Source: Megaleporinus macrocephalus (Eukaryota > Chordata > Actinopteri > Characiformes > Anostomidae). From it: 64,000 nucleotides of DNA. Shown one piece after another: positions 50,298 through 61,213 of this stretch. The DNA lies in assembly GCA_021613375.1 (NCBI GenBank), contig CM038722.1, forward strand, positions 21,429,607 to 21,493,606, given 5' to 3'. Below the pieces are notes generated by a model. It did no database searches and had not been told where the DNA came from. It saw only the letters and a list, made by a program, of their open reading frames with translations. Each line of letters starts with the position of its first letter. Within the stretch, counting starts at the first letter, position 1. Both the position numbers and the translations under genes were made by a program.

Positions 50298-50376
50298 CGA
50301 TGCCGTGCGTGACAGCGTCGAGCCTTCTCAGGAGCTCCTCCAGAGCCATTTCACTCATCTGCATCCACAGGAGCAT
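50298..50376 (-). CDS. mcf2l: candidate alternative first exon A of an mcf2l-like Rho-GEF
   Basis: On the minus strand the longest plausible start (ATG at 50376) gives 26 codons plus one base and then a GTAGG donor at 50297. Internal ATGs at 50364, 50358 and 50349 are alternative starts. The peptide includes EMALEELLRRLDAVTHGI and ends with a split codon beginning G. MCF2L (DBS) and MCF2L2 are Dbl-family Rho GEFs with SEC14, spectrin, DH, PH and SH3 domains. From memory the MCF2L2 N-terminus reads EMPPQELTRRLATVITHV followed by DEIM. A G|AY split codon would restore that Asp. I infer that this first exon splices to a shared exon beginning EIM, left of the window. A CpG-rich segment lies just upstream at 50690-50800. 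The coding call is moderate, and the family call rests on short similarity and phase. Confidence 0.5.
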
Positions 50377-50436
50377 AGTGAAGTGGAGATATAGAAGCAG
50401 GAGGACAGAAGAGTGGATGCTGCTTCTGCTGCTGAG

Positions 50437-50590
50437 GAGAGAGAGAGAGAGAGAGGAAGAGAGGGAGAGCGAGGGAGAGCGAGAGAGCGAGAGAGAGGCA
50501 GGGATGAGGAGGCAGAAACACTGACACACATCCACATGCAAGCACACACACATACATACACACACACAAGCCAGGCAGGAGTCAGCGCAG

Positions 50591-50630
<40 letters not shown>
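50437..50630. repeat. GA-rich and (CA)n microsatellites upstream of exon A
   Basis: GAGA/GAGC-rich purine tract at 50437-50502, mixed CA/CATA near 50545-50570, then pure (CA)n at 50593-50630. All lie within 260 bp 5' of the exon A start on the minus strand. Confidence 0.9.
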
Positions 50631-50634
<4 letters not shown>

Positions 50635-50689
50635 CTCAGCAACAGCCTCTGCAAAGTCACCGTGTACACACACTGGTTTCAGCTGCAGT

Positions 50690-50800
50690 GGAGACTCAGC
50701 GACACGAGCGCAGGCGTTTGGTCATGCGCAGGCCCGCGCTCGCACTGCAGAGCCGATCGTTCATACACACTGACATGTCACGGTGCACTAAAGGACACGA
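50690..50800 (-). promoter_or_regulatory. CpG-rich candidate promoter for exon A
   Basis: A short CpG-dense island in otherwise CpG-poor DNA, 320-430 bp upstream of exon A on the minus strand. It contains two GCGCAGGC blocks (in GAGCGCAGGCGT and ATGCGCAGGCCC), close to NRF1 half-sites. The promoter role is inferred from position and composition. Confidence 0.35.
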
Positions 50801-50853
50801 CCACGAACGCAACAGCACATACTAATAACCAGCAACCGAGCACCCATACTGAC

Positions 50854-50855
<2 letters not shown>

Positions 50856-50936
<81 letters not shown>

Positions 50937-50993
50937 TATATATATATACACACACATACATATGCTGCATATACACATACATATGCTGCATAT

Positions 50994-51057
<64 letters not shown>
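50856..51057. repeat. (TA)n tracts with a duplicated ACACATACATATGCTGCATA segment
   Basis: Two long TA runs flank a mixed CA/TA stretch in which CATATGCTGCATATACACAT occurs twice. Confidence 0.93.
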
Positions 51058-51060
<3 letters not shown>

Positions 51061-51384
51061 GCAGTACAGGTTTTTATTAGGACACCAATATGGGAATTTG
51101 GGGGCTGAGGGCTTATGATATTTTTGATCTGACCATGCTAACCACTAAAACATTGTAGAAACTGGGACTAGAGGGAATATAACACATACTACTACAGGTA
51201 CAGCAGTAAAATGCTAGCCTAGCATCACCTGATCATTCTCACTGTATGTCTGATGTATGCTTTTATCTGATGTAATTTCAATATCACTGTAAATGGAAAG
51301 TCCATAGATCTTTTTGGAATTTTGGAATAATCTGGTTAGGATAAATAGTGAAGAACAATGTAGAGAATTGTAGAGAACCTCAGA

Positions 51385-51665
51385 TTTATTTACAGTGGTG
51401 GTGATAGGAAGCAGAACGTCTACAAATCTAACAAAGCTGTCTGCTAATTATCCAAACAACAGGTTAACCTACATGAGAGATTCTATATGTACTATTAAGT
51501 TCACGTATGAGTAAAATAATATTGTTTTATTTGGGGACTAGTTTGCCTTACAACGCCTCACATGCAGCCCCCAAACCTAAATGGCTTCTAAACATTATGT
51601 TTTAGGCCACAACTACGGTGAAAAATAAAACAATGTTTCAGGCACAATATTCATCCCCATTTCAT
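51385..51665 (+). repeat. second copy of the 8640-9130 dispersed repeat
   Basis: Same ordered blocks as 8640-9130, with the internal part shorter. Confidence 0.6.
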
Positions 51666-51703
51666 GCATTAACCTTCAGTAAGGAAACGTTTAGCAGCAT
51701 TAA

Positions 51704-52719
51704 AGGAGCAATATGTAAGATGATGCTAGCTGTTGGATTCATAGTCCAAACAATGATGGCAACATATCACCAGAAAATAGTAGGGCTGTGTATTGGCAAG
51801 AACCTGGCGATACAATACGTATCGAGATACAGCGGCCTGGATTCAATATATCACTATATACTGCGATACTGCAAGTAAAGTGATATACTTTTTCAAATGC
51901 TACTATTAAAACACTCCACTATATGAACAGGTTTATCAATGCTTACAATAGCATTGCGCCCTTGTGCTGCTTGTTATTGTTGGAGTGGAGCGGAAAACGG
52001 ATTACAACACTGCCATCTAGTGGTCAGAGGTTTAAACACAACACACAATGATTCACTGTCTGCCAGGAATCTGTGTATCGATACTGTGCTTTTGAGAATC
52101 TATACAGTATCACCAAACATAATATTCCAATATTTGATATTTCGATATTTTCTTACACCCCTGGAAAATACACAGTCCCTCCTTCTCCCTCTTCACTCCT
52201 CACCAATCTAGAAGAAACAGTGCATCATACGGCATCCTTTAACTCACCACGAGCAGAAAAGCAATGCCAATACTAACTCAAACAACTGATTTCGCTTCTT
52301 TTGTTTGCTGGCAAATGTGGTTTCTTATCATTGTGGCTTGCTACAAACTTCAGCCATTGTTGCGTTTATTGATTCTTTAATTGACCTCCCTTCCTTGAAA
52401 TGATCTGATGTGCAGGAGGACCTTCAAGGTGATGGACAAGAGGTTAGAATACACCGTCAAACCAGTACCACTTCTTCATCCTCTCATGTTCGACTAATCC
52501 ATCTCAATGCTACAGCTGCCTCTTGTACAAAGTGGTATTACAGGCCTGGACAGAGTAACGCCATGTCAGCCAAGGCCAAGCCATCTTCAGTAGATAAATC
52601 TGCAACACGATACACAGGTACCTTTTACGTACCATCAAAACTGTTATTTTTTCATGTTCTGTTAATAGTTTTGGTTCATTTTGGAATGTTTTAAACTAGA
52701 AATCTTACATACTGCTCCT
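51704..52719 (+). mobile_element. TTAA-flanked non-autonomous element, copy 1
   Basis: Flanked by TTAA at 51700-51703 and 52720-52723. Termini are AGGAGCAATATGTAAGAT and its complement ATCTTACATACTGCTCCT. A TTAA target duplication is typical of piggyBac and Kolobok elements. A hAT-like MITE (51781-52163) sits inside. The remaining interior includes an ORF-like piece near 52563 (MSAKAKPSSVDKSATRYTG followed by a GTAC donor) whose origin I cannot name. Confidence 0.7.
51781..52163 (-). mobile_element. hAT-like MITE (CTCF-motif family), nested in the TTAA element
   Basis: 383 bp, starting TAGGGCTGTGTATTGGCAAG and ending TTACACCCCTG. Flanks are GAAAATAG (51773-51780) and GAAAATAC (52164-52171). 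The reverse-strand motif is at 52008-52027. Confidence 0.87.
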
Positions 52720-52723
52720 TTAA

Positions 52724-53047
52724 TCTCTTCAGACAGCTTCTATCATCTCCACTGTGAACAATTCTGACTGTGTGCATTTCTTTACAACATATTTTTCCAG
52801 CAAACCACTCTGAAATACTAAATCAAAAACATTTAATTATGCAGAAAATTTGGAATATTGGGTTAAGAGCAGTTTTTCCTCATAGACACCAAGCAAATGT
52901 CCACACAACGTCAAATGAACACACTTTCTGTCATCCTATGAACATTTAGTCCCCATGAAAAGGGCTAAACACACCCAGAGACACATGCAAACAAGATTAA
53001 ATGATGGCTGTGTGTGATCACTTAGACCCAGAGCCTACAGCAGGCTC

Positions 53048-53108
<61 letters not shown>

Positions 53109-53940
53109 CTCAGGAAGCGGTGATTTGTGTCACAATCATTTAAGTCTCCTATCTGATAACTAAAGCAGACCACACATCCCTCCTCCCCTCTCTTCACTCA
53201 CCATTTCCCCACAAAGACCTGATTTAAGATCAGAACTGACGTCTCATTCACCATCACTTCGATCACGCACACGTACACAAGGCTGATCCAGGATCCGCGC
53301 CGTCCTTTTCTACTGTATAGCTCGGGTGCACTTCACTGTAATGGTCTCTGCTCACAGAACACTGGTGTCTTGTGATGTAACTAATGCTTAGATTCACATT
53401 CAGACCGTAAAATAACTCTGCAACTCTAGAAACACTCCTTCTTATCACCGCGTTAGGGCACAAGAAACTAGAGCACAGCTGATTACACCTTTTTCTCAGG
53501 TTCACTCACCACACGTGAACAAATCTTAGCAACTTACGCCACCGTGTGGCCTAACAGTGCAACAACAAGCTCTTCACAACGCTTACACCGAGTCTGTTTG
53601 AGCTAGTAGTTTGTAAGTATTTTTTTTATCAGGAGCTGGGTTAGGCTTTAGGCTACTCTTCACAAAAGCGGTACGTACTTACAGTAAAGGTTCTTGTCGG
53701 TGTCCAAAGAAATACGCTGCCTTTTGTTGTTTGGTTGCATCTGATTACTTCACCCTCGTTTGCTCAAATTGTCAATTAGTACCATTCAGTTTACTACTAA
53801 GAGCGTTTACTGTCTTATGAGTGTAAACAAACGAATAAGCGAACTGCAATTAAACTTAAAACTGCTATCTAAGCACTAGAGTGGCAGTAAAACATCACAG
53901 ACGCCGTTCATTAGGCTGAGCAGAGAACGCCAACAACAAG
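52724..53940. other. non-coding
   Basis: Apart from the GT microsatellite no feature is supported. The 80-codon minus frame at 53263-53505 has no splice support. Confidence 0.5.
53050..53106. repeat. (GT)n microsatellite
   Basis: About 28 uninterrupted GT units. Confidence 0.96.
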
Positions 53941-54165
53941 GGCTCCATCTCAATTGTCTCCTCGCTCCCTGTGTAGGTCATAAAATACCAACTGCCAGAT
54001 CCAAGTAGTGAATTGATTGTCAGACATAATGCCATTTGGAACCCGGCCATAGGGCGCTTGCATCCCTATTTAGTATTTAGTGTATTATTTGGACGTGGAA
54101 GCCGTATACTTCATGCCTTAAAAAGGGCACTATGTAGGGAATAGGGAGCCATTTGAGATGCGGCC
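53941..54165. mobile_element. MITE with ~35-bp inverted repeats (GGCTCCATCTCAA type)
   Basis: The left end GGCTCCATCTCAATTGTCTC and the right end, complemented, GGCCGCATCTCAAATGGCTC align through CTCCCT-TAG. Flanks CAACAACA and TAACAACC resemble each other, giving an imperfect 8-bp duplication. Confidence 0.65.
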
Positions 54166-54396
54166 TAACAACCTCGCTAACCGCCAGCACATTAGTTTGG
54201 TTTGCTAGGTTATTTATGTTTTCACTTAAGTATACTTTACAAAGCAATGTTTTCAACAACTGTTCTAAAACGTTCTTATTTGTTTCAATTAAAGCTTTGT
54301 ATAAACTAAGAAATACAATGTGATAATCTGACCGCTAGTCTGTTTTTAAGGCTATATGGCCATTTGGCTCAACACCTTTTCATTAAGGAGTTTTAA

Positions 54397-55393
54397 AGGA
54401 GCAATATGTGAGATGTGTGAGATTTCATTTTTTAAATTTTAGGTTCCAACATGAACTACAATGATCAACAAAATGTGAAGAAATAACAGTTCTACAGTAT
54501 CTCACAGAAGTAAGTACACCTCTCACATTTGTGTAAATATTGTATTATATCTTATATGGGACAACACTGAAGATATGACACTTTGATAAAATGTAGAGTA
54601 GTCAGTGTACAGCTTGTATAACCGTGTAAATTTGCTGTGCCCTCAAAATAATTCAACACACAGCCATTAATGTCTGGCAAAAAATAAAAATAAAAAAATG
54701 CCAGCATCGTGGCCAAGACCATCAGCGGTTTAACAGGACAGGTTCCACTCAGAACAGGCGGATTCCACTGGCAACCTGTAAATCTCTAGTGAACTCCACG
54801 TGTTAACACAGTGCAGGAAAATAATGGTGGCCACACAAAATATTGACACTTTGGGCACAATTTGGCCGTTTTCACTTACTTTTGTTGCCAGTGGTTATAA
54901 CTTTTGTTGCCATGGTTATACAAGCTGTACATTGACTACTCTACATTTGATCAAAGTGTCATATCTTCAGTGTTGTCCCATAAAAAGATATAATACAATA
55001 TTTACACAAATGTGAGGGGTGTACTCAGATATCTACTGATGTTAGCATTATAACCAGCTAGCCTCGGCCAATGCTGTCTCGTAATACCACTTTACACCTG
55101 AAGAGGATGCTGTAATGTTGGGTCTGGCCAATTTTGATGTCTGTTGGCCGCCGTATTGTGTGTGTGTGTGTGTTTTCTATGTTCCTTTGTGTGCAGGTTG
55201 ACCACAAATAGCACGGTTAACTGTGGCACCTCCACCATTAGAGAAGCTCTTGGCAAGTAAAGGGATGAAGTTTGATGGTGACCTTGCAATGTTTCTTCAG
55301 ATGGGTGAGTGGAAGGAGGGAGGAGTGAAAAGGGAGGAGGAAAGACTGCAGAGTATGAATCTAACAGATTGCGTCATCTTACATATTGCTCCT
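54397..55393 (-). mobile_element. TTAA-flanked non-autonomous element, copy 2 (opposite orientation)
   Basis: Flanked by TTAA at 54393-54396 and 55394-55397, with the same AGGAGCAATATGTRAGAT termini as copy 1. Its right end, reverse-complemented, matches the left end of copy 1 (GATGACGCAATCTGTTAGAT against GATGATGCTAGCTGTTGGAT), so the two lie in opposite orientation. A Tc1-like element is nested inside. The interior at about 55200-55320 is GC-richer with an exon-like look, but I could not assign it. Confidence 0.7.
54493..55038. mobile_element. internally deleted Tc1-like element with ~200-bp inverted repeats
   Basis: The left end (TACAGTATCTCACAGAAGT) and the right end, when reverse-complemented, share long blocks. 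These include ACACTGAAGATATGACACTT, AGCTTGTATAACC-type sequence and the AGTACACCyCTCACA terminus. The centre keeps a short transposase-derived stretch (TGGCCAAGACCATCAGCGGT). It is inserted inside the TTAA-flanked element at 54397-55393. Confidence 0.75.
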
Positions 55394-55889
55394 TTAAATT
55401 ATTGCAGCATATTAACTTTAGGGGACTACAGAAAATCTGAATATTGTTGCAAATAAAAGCATTAATATAATATATAGCAACAAAGGACTACTTTAAAATG
55501 TCAATGTGGGGCAAAACTACCCTCTTCATGCATGACTTCAATACTCATGGCCAATAGGAACTCCCGCCCACCATCCAGACACGCCCACAACATGTCCTCA
55601 GGGTTGTCAAACCTAAAAAGCCAGTCTACTCTGCACGTCATAGACCATGATTGGGTCGTAACCAACCAGGCAAACAGTTAGGTGTGTTGAAGAGGTTTAT
55701 TTGCTTGTTGTCCTGTGTGTTGGACAAGAGATCCTGGCTGCAGTAGCAGTTGTTCTTAGTTTAAGATTAAGTTTTCCTCCACTACCAAAACGTTCCACAC
55801 GTGATCGCGTCGTTTAACCATATGACCAAACTATAACCCAATCAAGAAATCAATGTAATATCAGGATCAAAATGTGCAGTAAATGACGA

Positions 55890-57827
55890 GGTGTTTTTAA
55901 AAACGTTATTTATTAAAGAAAAAAATGACAAGATGTTCATTTCATTGCATCATATATCTATACATCTGTGTTGTACAGACTGAAGTGGAAGGAAGAAGAC
56001 AAATCTTAGGGCAAAATCCACAAACGATCCCTTTCTCCCTTTGCTGAGGCCAAATTCCAAACCTAAAAACACTAGGCATGAAGTAGAGCAGCAGGATTGG
56101 TCGTCCCTATCTTGGATGAATACTACCCCATGCTAGTCAGCTGGAACTGATTTGTTCATGCTTCCCACAAATCCATTCTGTAGTAGCAAGTGTTTGCAGA
56201 CGGGACTGTGTCCAAAACCACACACTACCATCTAATACTATTTCAAAAACAGAGCGCCACCAATAGAAGCCCATTTGTAAATATGATAACAGAAATCCCT
56301 TTCAATCCAGTCCTACACTGTAACTTAACTTTTGCCAAAATACCTACTTTTATTGCATTTTAATTTAAATGCACATGCAAGACCAGACTGTTAGGACCAT
56401 GTTTTTTATTTTTTTTTATGTAATCAGGCTAATGTTAACACGGTGACAATTTCACCATGAACAATCCCGATCTGTCTAATTCCAATGTGCTACAACATGG
56501 CAGAGCGTAGCAGCATTAGTTTGACTGCGACGTTGAGTAAAGCTTGCACATCTTTGCCACAGATACTACATAAGAACACATTTGTGGGCAAAGCATGAAC
56601 AGATCAGTTGAAATGTGCAGGAGTGCAATTTGGGACTGAGCCATTCAGACTTCTCTGCTCCTCCTTTCTCAGAGTGTAATGAGCATGGGTGATGCAAGGC
56701 ATGGAAACCTGCTGGATGGGACTGCAACACTACCACAGTTTCTTAATATAGGAGAATTAATACAGGGCCAGCTGTAGAGTCCCAACACGTCCATTACATC
56801 CATATAGTATCAAGTCAAGTCCACAAGTTCATAGAGCCTCAACAATACATGAGCGTTGCCGTTGCTTTTAGGGGGAAAGTAAAATAGAGATTACTACAGA
56901 AGATGTGGTGCACTTGGATGTGTAAACCCAATCTGTACAATTTAGGATTGAAAATCACAATTGTCTTTTTGCAGTACAAAGGTCACAGTCTGTTGAAAAA
57001 CAAACAACAACAAAAAAAAGACATTCCTCAAATAAAAAGGGTGAGTGCATACAAAGCGATGTTAGATAAACACTCAATGGTGTTGCAGAAAAGCAGCTCA
57101 GGACTGATATAGGATACGTTTGCAGGTCCAAGAGTCAAGAACTATGGAAAGCTGATTTCTGCAACGAAGAGCATCTTAATACAACATTATATTTCATCTG
57201 TAGCACCGTGTTAGCATGGCTGCACTTCATTCTACAGAAACAGGACTTCAAATGGGTTTAGTGACGGACGAGTATGAAACGGGCAAAGAAAGAAAAACCC
57301 CACAGAACGAACAATGAAATTTATCAATATAAATCAATATCAATACAACAAATATCTTAAATATCAGGAAAAATGAAAACATATACACACACACACAAAA
57401 TAAACACAATGTTCAGTATCGTCGCTGTTGTAAGGAAACCTTGCATCCGCAAAAAAACGTTTAATGCGCTTGAACGTAACCAGATTTTTAACCAGTGATT
57501 CTAGACCAGTGCTGTTGATCTGCTCAGTCCCGAACGGCAGAGGTGCCGTTTTCAAGAAAAACTGAAAAAGGAATGGAGCCACAAGATGTTCTTACTACAG
57601 CGACAACATACTCCAACACTAAAGGTGATGATAACAGGGCTGTGACTTCGTGCTACTCAAAGTTCCACGCTTCCGAAATGACTCTGCAGTTTCCCCAAAC
57701 ATTTGGCAACGACAGGAGGCTTAAAGTTATTTACTTCCATTCTGAGTGAGCCCTGTTGACCGACACCGTCTCACAACATCAAGGTCCGTCCAGAAAACAT
57801 CAAGCACAGAGACCAAAGCGGTCAGGG
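55890..57827 (-). other. tubgcp3: tubgcp3 3' untranslated region
   Basis: This is about 1.94 kb downstream of the tubgcp3 stop. It is free of tandem repeats and recognisable transposons, unlike almost all the surrounding DNA. The minus strand has an AATAAA hexamer at 55914-55909, and I infer cleavage 15-25 nt later. The 3' end is an inference; shorter isoforms are possible. Confidence 0.6.
55909..55914 (-). terminator. candidate tubgcp3 poly(A) signal AATAAA
   Basis: Perfect AATAAA on the minus strand, about 1.9 kb after the stop codon, at the edge between repeat-free UTR-like DNA and repeat-rich DNA. Other AATAAA matches occur in AT-rich DNA, so the choice rests on position. Confidence 0.4.
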
Positions 57828-57989
57828 TCAGATGTTGGAGCTGCGTCGGCCCCTGGTGGCCCCGAGCGAGGGCCGCAGGCGAGGGTCCCGGGCTTTGTAG
57901 TGCTCGTTAAAGTCAAGCCGGAAGCTGAGGAACTGCAGACTCTCGTCTGAACTGGTCATCAACAGCCGCAAGAACTCCTGAACGATGCC
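57828..57989 (-). CDS. tubgcp3: tubgcp3 last coding exon (gamma-tubulin complex component 3, C-terminus)
   Basis: GCP3 is a core subunit of the gamma-tubulin small and ring complexes, which nucleate microtubules at centrosomes. On the minus strand an AG acceptor after a pyrimidine-rich stretch opens a 162-nt exon of 53 codons plus a TGA stop at 57828-57830. The peptide starts [10 protein letters not shown], continues [20 protein letters not shown], and ends in a basic tail with TRGRRSSNI. From memory this is nearly identical to the vertebrate GCP3 C-terminus ([15 protein letters not shown]...GTRGRRSS). It belongs to the GCP C-terminal (GRIP2) domain, which contacts gamma-tubulin. The exon joins the 61.1 kb exon in phase 0. 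A one-residue insertion (LGATRG for the remembered LGTRG) is the only oddity. Symbol and orientation are near certain. Confidence 0.96.
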   Translation of the reverse strand, partial: GIVQEFLRLLMTSSDESLQFLSFRLDFNEHYKARDPRLRPSLGATRGRRSSNI

Positions 57990-58157
57990 CTGGAGGAAGA
58001 AGGGGAGAGAGAGAGAGCGGGAGAGAGAGAGAAGATAAAAGAGAATAAGTGGAGGGAAATAGAAAACATAAAGCTAATGCTGAAATAGTGAAGTACTTTA
58101 GAGTCCATTATGAACAAGCTCTATAACAAATATATATATATATACACACACACACAC

Positions 58158-58632
58158 ACTACCGCTCTAATGTTTAGAATCACTTTAGAATTTTATTTCA
58201 TGCAATTTTCATGCAATTCACAAACAATATTGTTCATTTCACAATTAATGTAAGTGTATCAGATGATTTTTAAAGAATAAAAATGTTTGTATTAAAGTCT
58301 ATTTTTGTATAGAGGCTTATTTTACATATAGTTCTATTATCAGTAATTCTCAGTCCTCTGTCTAAATCTCCTGGTACGGCCAACAATCCAAGTTAAGGAT
58401 GTTATTGGACTAATTGGTTGTTAGGACACTCTTGCTCAATTGTGATGCACAGCTGAAAAACATTCTACTAATAAGTGAGAATAAAAGGGAACAACATTCT
58501 AGGTTAGTTTAGTATCTGAAACATCAGCAGTTGATGGCTTGCTGACAGACTCACAATGACCAGAAAGAAACAACTTTCTTTAGAGACCCGTCAGTCCATT
58601 GTTGTGTTAAGGAAGAAGATACTCTATTAAAA
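58158..58632 (+). mobile_element. Tc1-like element fragment with transposase N-terminus
   Basis: Starts at a terminus-like ACACTACCGCTCTAATGTTT, runs through an AT-rich 5' region, and reaches an ATG at 58556. The ATG encodes MTRKKQLSLETRQSIVVLRK, then a stop. The basic start and ETRxxIVxLR helix match the N-terminal helix-turn-helix of Tc1 transposases. The rest of the element is missing, cut at the GT microsatellite at 58649. Confidence 0.7.
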
Positions 58633-58646
58633 CAAGTGATCCCAAA

Positions 58647-58796
<150 letters not shown>

Positions 58797-60058
58797 CTCA
58801 ATAAATGATTAACAATTAATTAACAGGTTGTTTTAATGCCATTAACATGTTTTCCAGCTGTGCGGAAGCTGCAGGTTGCTTCAAAAATCCAGCTTTTATG
58901 TCATTAAATGTGATGCCTCCAGCAGACTGCACTAGAGGTTTCTTGTGGAAGATTTATCCACAAGCAATATGGAGAGTTGTAGTTCTCCATGAAAAATGTC
59001 CTCATTAGCGAGAAAAGACTACAATTAATTTAAACTGATTAAATTTAAGTTACTGATGTACCAAATACATGCAGGTGAATTATATTTGGTTCACTGAAAT
59101 ACCTTATCAAAATGCACTGCTTTCAGAACAGAAAAATATTATTTTGAATGCAATTACTCATGTAATTAATTAATTCAATTATTGTACAGCCCAAATACAT
59201 CAATAGGGGTGATTTTTATTAAATAGTCTAAAACCAGTGCTGCACTAAATCCAAATAACAGGACAGATTATGCTCCGCAATAAAAAGTCACCATTCAGTG
59301 TTGTTGAAGTACTGAGAATACTCATGCTACGCTCATATTGTGACATAATTCATCACGACGATAAAATATAGTATAGTATTGTCCATAACACTGTTACAGC
59401 ACAGGGCTGGGAAAATATATGCACATCAAAACTCAGGCACTAGTTCAACTGGTACTGAAATGAAGCGTATGTAGTTTGGAATAAATAAAATATGAAGATA
59501 AAAAAAATCTGTGCTCTATTTTAAGCTATTTTAAGCAGCTAATGTGGCAGCTCTTGTTCAGCAGAACAGCAGCATGTAAACAGAGCTCTGGAATCATTTC
59601 AAACAACAGAGTAACACATTTGTAGTGAAAGATAAAGTATAATCACCTCTAGCTACATGCCACAAACAACACCGTTATTTTATTTATTTTATTTCTTAGT
59701 GGTTTTTTATCGAGATGTATGAATCAGTGATGTGATGATTCTGACAAATAACAAATTGGCACATTGTCCACTGAAGGCAAAACACCTAGTTGTGTAGAAG
59801 ATGAATCCGTGACACTTGTTAGCCCTGTTAGCTCATTAGCTCTTCTGAAGAGTCTTTGTTACTCAGCCAACATAAACCCTGCTGATTTTTCCTGGCTCTG
59901 ATTAATAAAAAGATATAACTGGATATTTATAAATGAACTTTTAAGGATACTCGAATATCTAGATCAGTCGGAAAGCACATGCCTATTCCATATTCAGTTT
60001 GTTTAAGGATGCAGATGTTTGAGTAGTGTAAGTAAAACGGATATGTGCATCAAAATAT

Positions 60059-60203
60059 CAGTGTCACAGCTGTACTGAGAGTATTTAACCAATCAAAAAA
60101 ATATCTGATAGAGAGATGCTAACAACCAGCACACTTAAAAACCCTTTGAATGTTGAAATATTACTTTGCATGATTAAATGCTTCTCTGTGGTGGTTCCTA
60201 TAT
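60059..60203 (+). repeat. direct dispersed repeat, copy 1 (tubgcp3 intron)
   Basis: About 145 bp (AGTGTCACAGCTGTACT to GCTTCTCTGTGGTGGTTCCT), roughly 90% identical by eye to 63755-63897. Confidence 0.85.
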
Positions 60204-60341
60204 GGAAATATTGTGTTGGTGTCTTCATTTGTGGGTATCACATGTTCTCACAAGTATAGGACGTGTGTGATTTTGCACGTGTTGATTTCACCCGAAACAG
60301 CATTTTTGTTTTGAGAAAATATAATAAATGATCTTTTAGAT

Positions 60342-60959
60342 CAAGGGTGTAGTTTTGCTCTCGACATCGTTGGGGACATATGAATCTACCCCGGCACGCA
60401 ACAAACAATGAGGTTACATCTAAAGACTTATCAACATTACTTCAGTCCTAGTGCAACTGACAGCTCTAATACATTAGTATTACTCGAATACATTAAAACA
60501 TTAATAAAAGTATGAACACTGCTTGTTAATTATAACTACAGATGATGTTAGCCTGCTGTATGCTGTGCAGCAAAGCCTAGCATCGCCGTTAACGTTATAG
60601 TGATGGACTCATTTTATTAGTGAACTAGTCTTCAAGTGACTTCAACGTTTCTATAAAAAATAGCTACTGCTGCCGTCCTCACACGCTGCACCTCAAAGTC
60701 TTGCACAGTTAGTCTCACATATGACTGGAGCTACAGAGTCTCACGTGACAGCAGGGACAGCCTGCACAGCCAATCACACAGCCATAAGTCTCGAGTAGAG
60801 AGATTTAACCCTTTCTGCAATTCTAGGTTAATGGAACGTTGACCGATCTTGACCAGTCTCCTTTTCAGAGGGGATCAAATTATTGGTGGGGACAATTCAA
60901 TAATCACTGGATATTGGTGGGGACATGGCACTTCAGTCCATGCTAATTCTACACCCTTG
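60342..60959. mobile_element. hAT-like element, third family, with perfect 8-bp duplication
   Basis: 618 bp flanked by TTTTAGAT at 60334-60341 and 60960-60967. The termini CAAGGGTGTAG and CTACACCCTTG are a perfect 11-bp inverted repeat. It is non-coding as far as I can see and lies in the last tubgcp3 intron. Confidence 0.88.
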
Positions 60960-61050
60960 TTTTAGATTATTATATAATTCAATGATTTAGTAATATGAAA
61001 AAAAATCACTAGAAACCTATGGATGTCCTCATATAGCATATGTGTGTTTC

Positions 61051-61052
<2 letters not shown>

Positions 61053-61091
<39 letters not shown>
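61053..61091. repeat. (TG)n microsatellite abutting the tubgcp3 donor
   Basis: About 20 TG units ending 5 nt from the GT of the 61097 exon on the minus strand. In the transcript it is a CA repeat just inside the intron. Confidence 0.95.
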
Positions 61092-61096
<5 letters not shown>

Positions 61097-61213
61097 CTGG
61101 TAGAAGTGTGTGAGTAGTCTGAGCTGAGAGCACATTTTTGGTATGGTGTCTTTGAACTCCTGCACTCGTTTGTTCTCAGCCGCTTCTTGTTCTGCAGTCA
61201 CACCCCACTCACC
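61097..61213 (-). CDS. tubgcp3: tubgcp3 penultimate coding exon
   Basis: This 117-nt minus-strand exon (39 codons, phase 0 at both ends) has a TAG acceptor at 61214-61216 and a GTAAC donor at 61092-61096. The peptide opens [20 protein letters not shown] and closes [15 protein letters not shown], running directly into GIVQEF of the last exon. From memory, vertebrate GCP3 has the same GEWGVTA block followed by an acidic, charged helix and [14 protein letters not shown]. It forms the final helices of the C-terminal gamma-tubulin-binding domain. A (TG)n microsatellite sits only 4 nt past the donor, in the intron. No further tubgcp3 exon is visible from 61217 to 64000, so the preceding intron is at least 2.8 kb. 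Confidence 0.95.
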
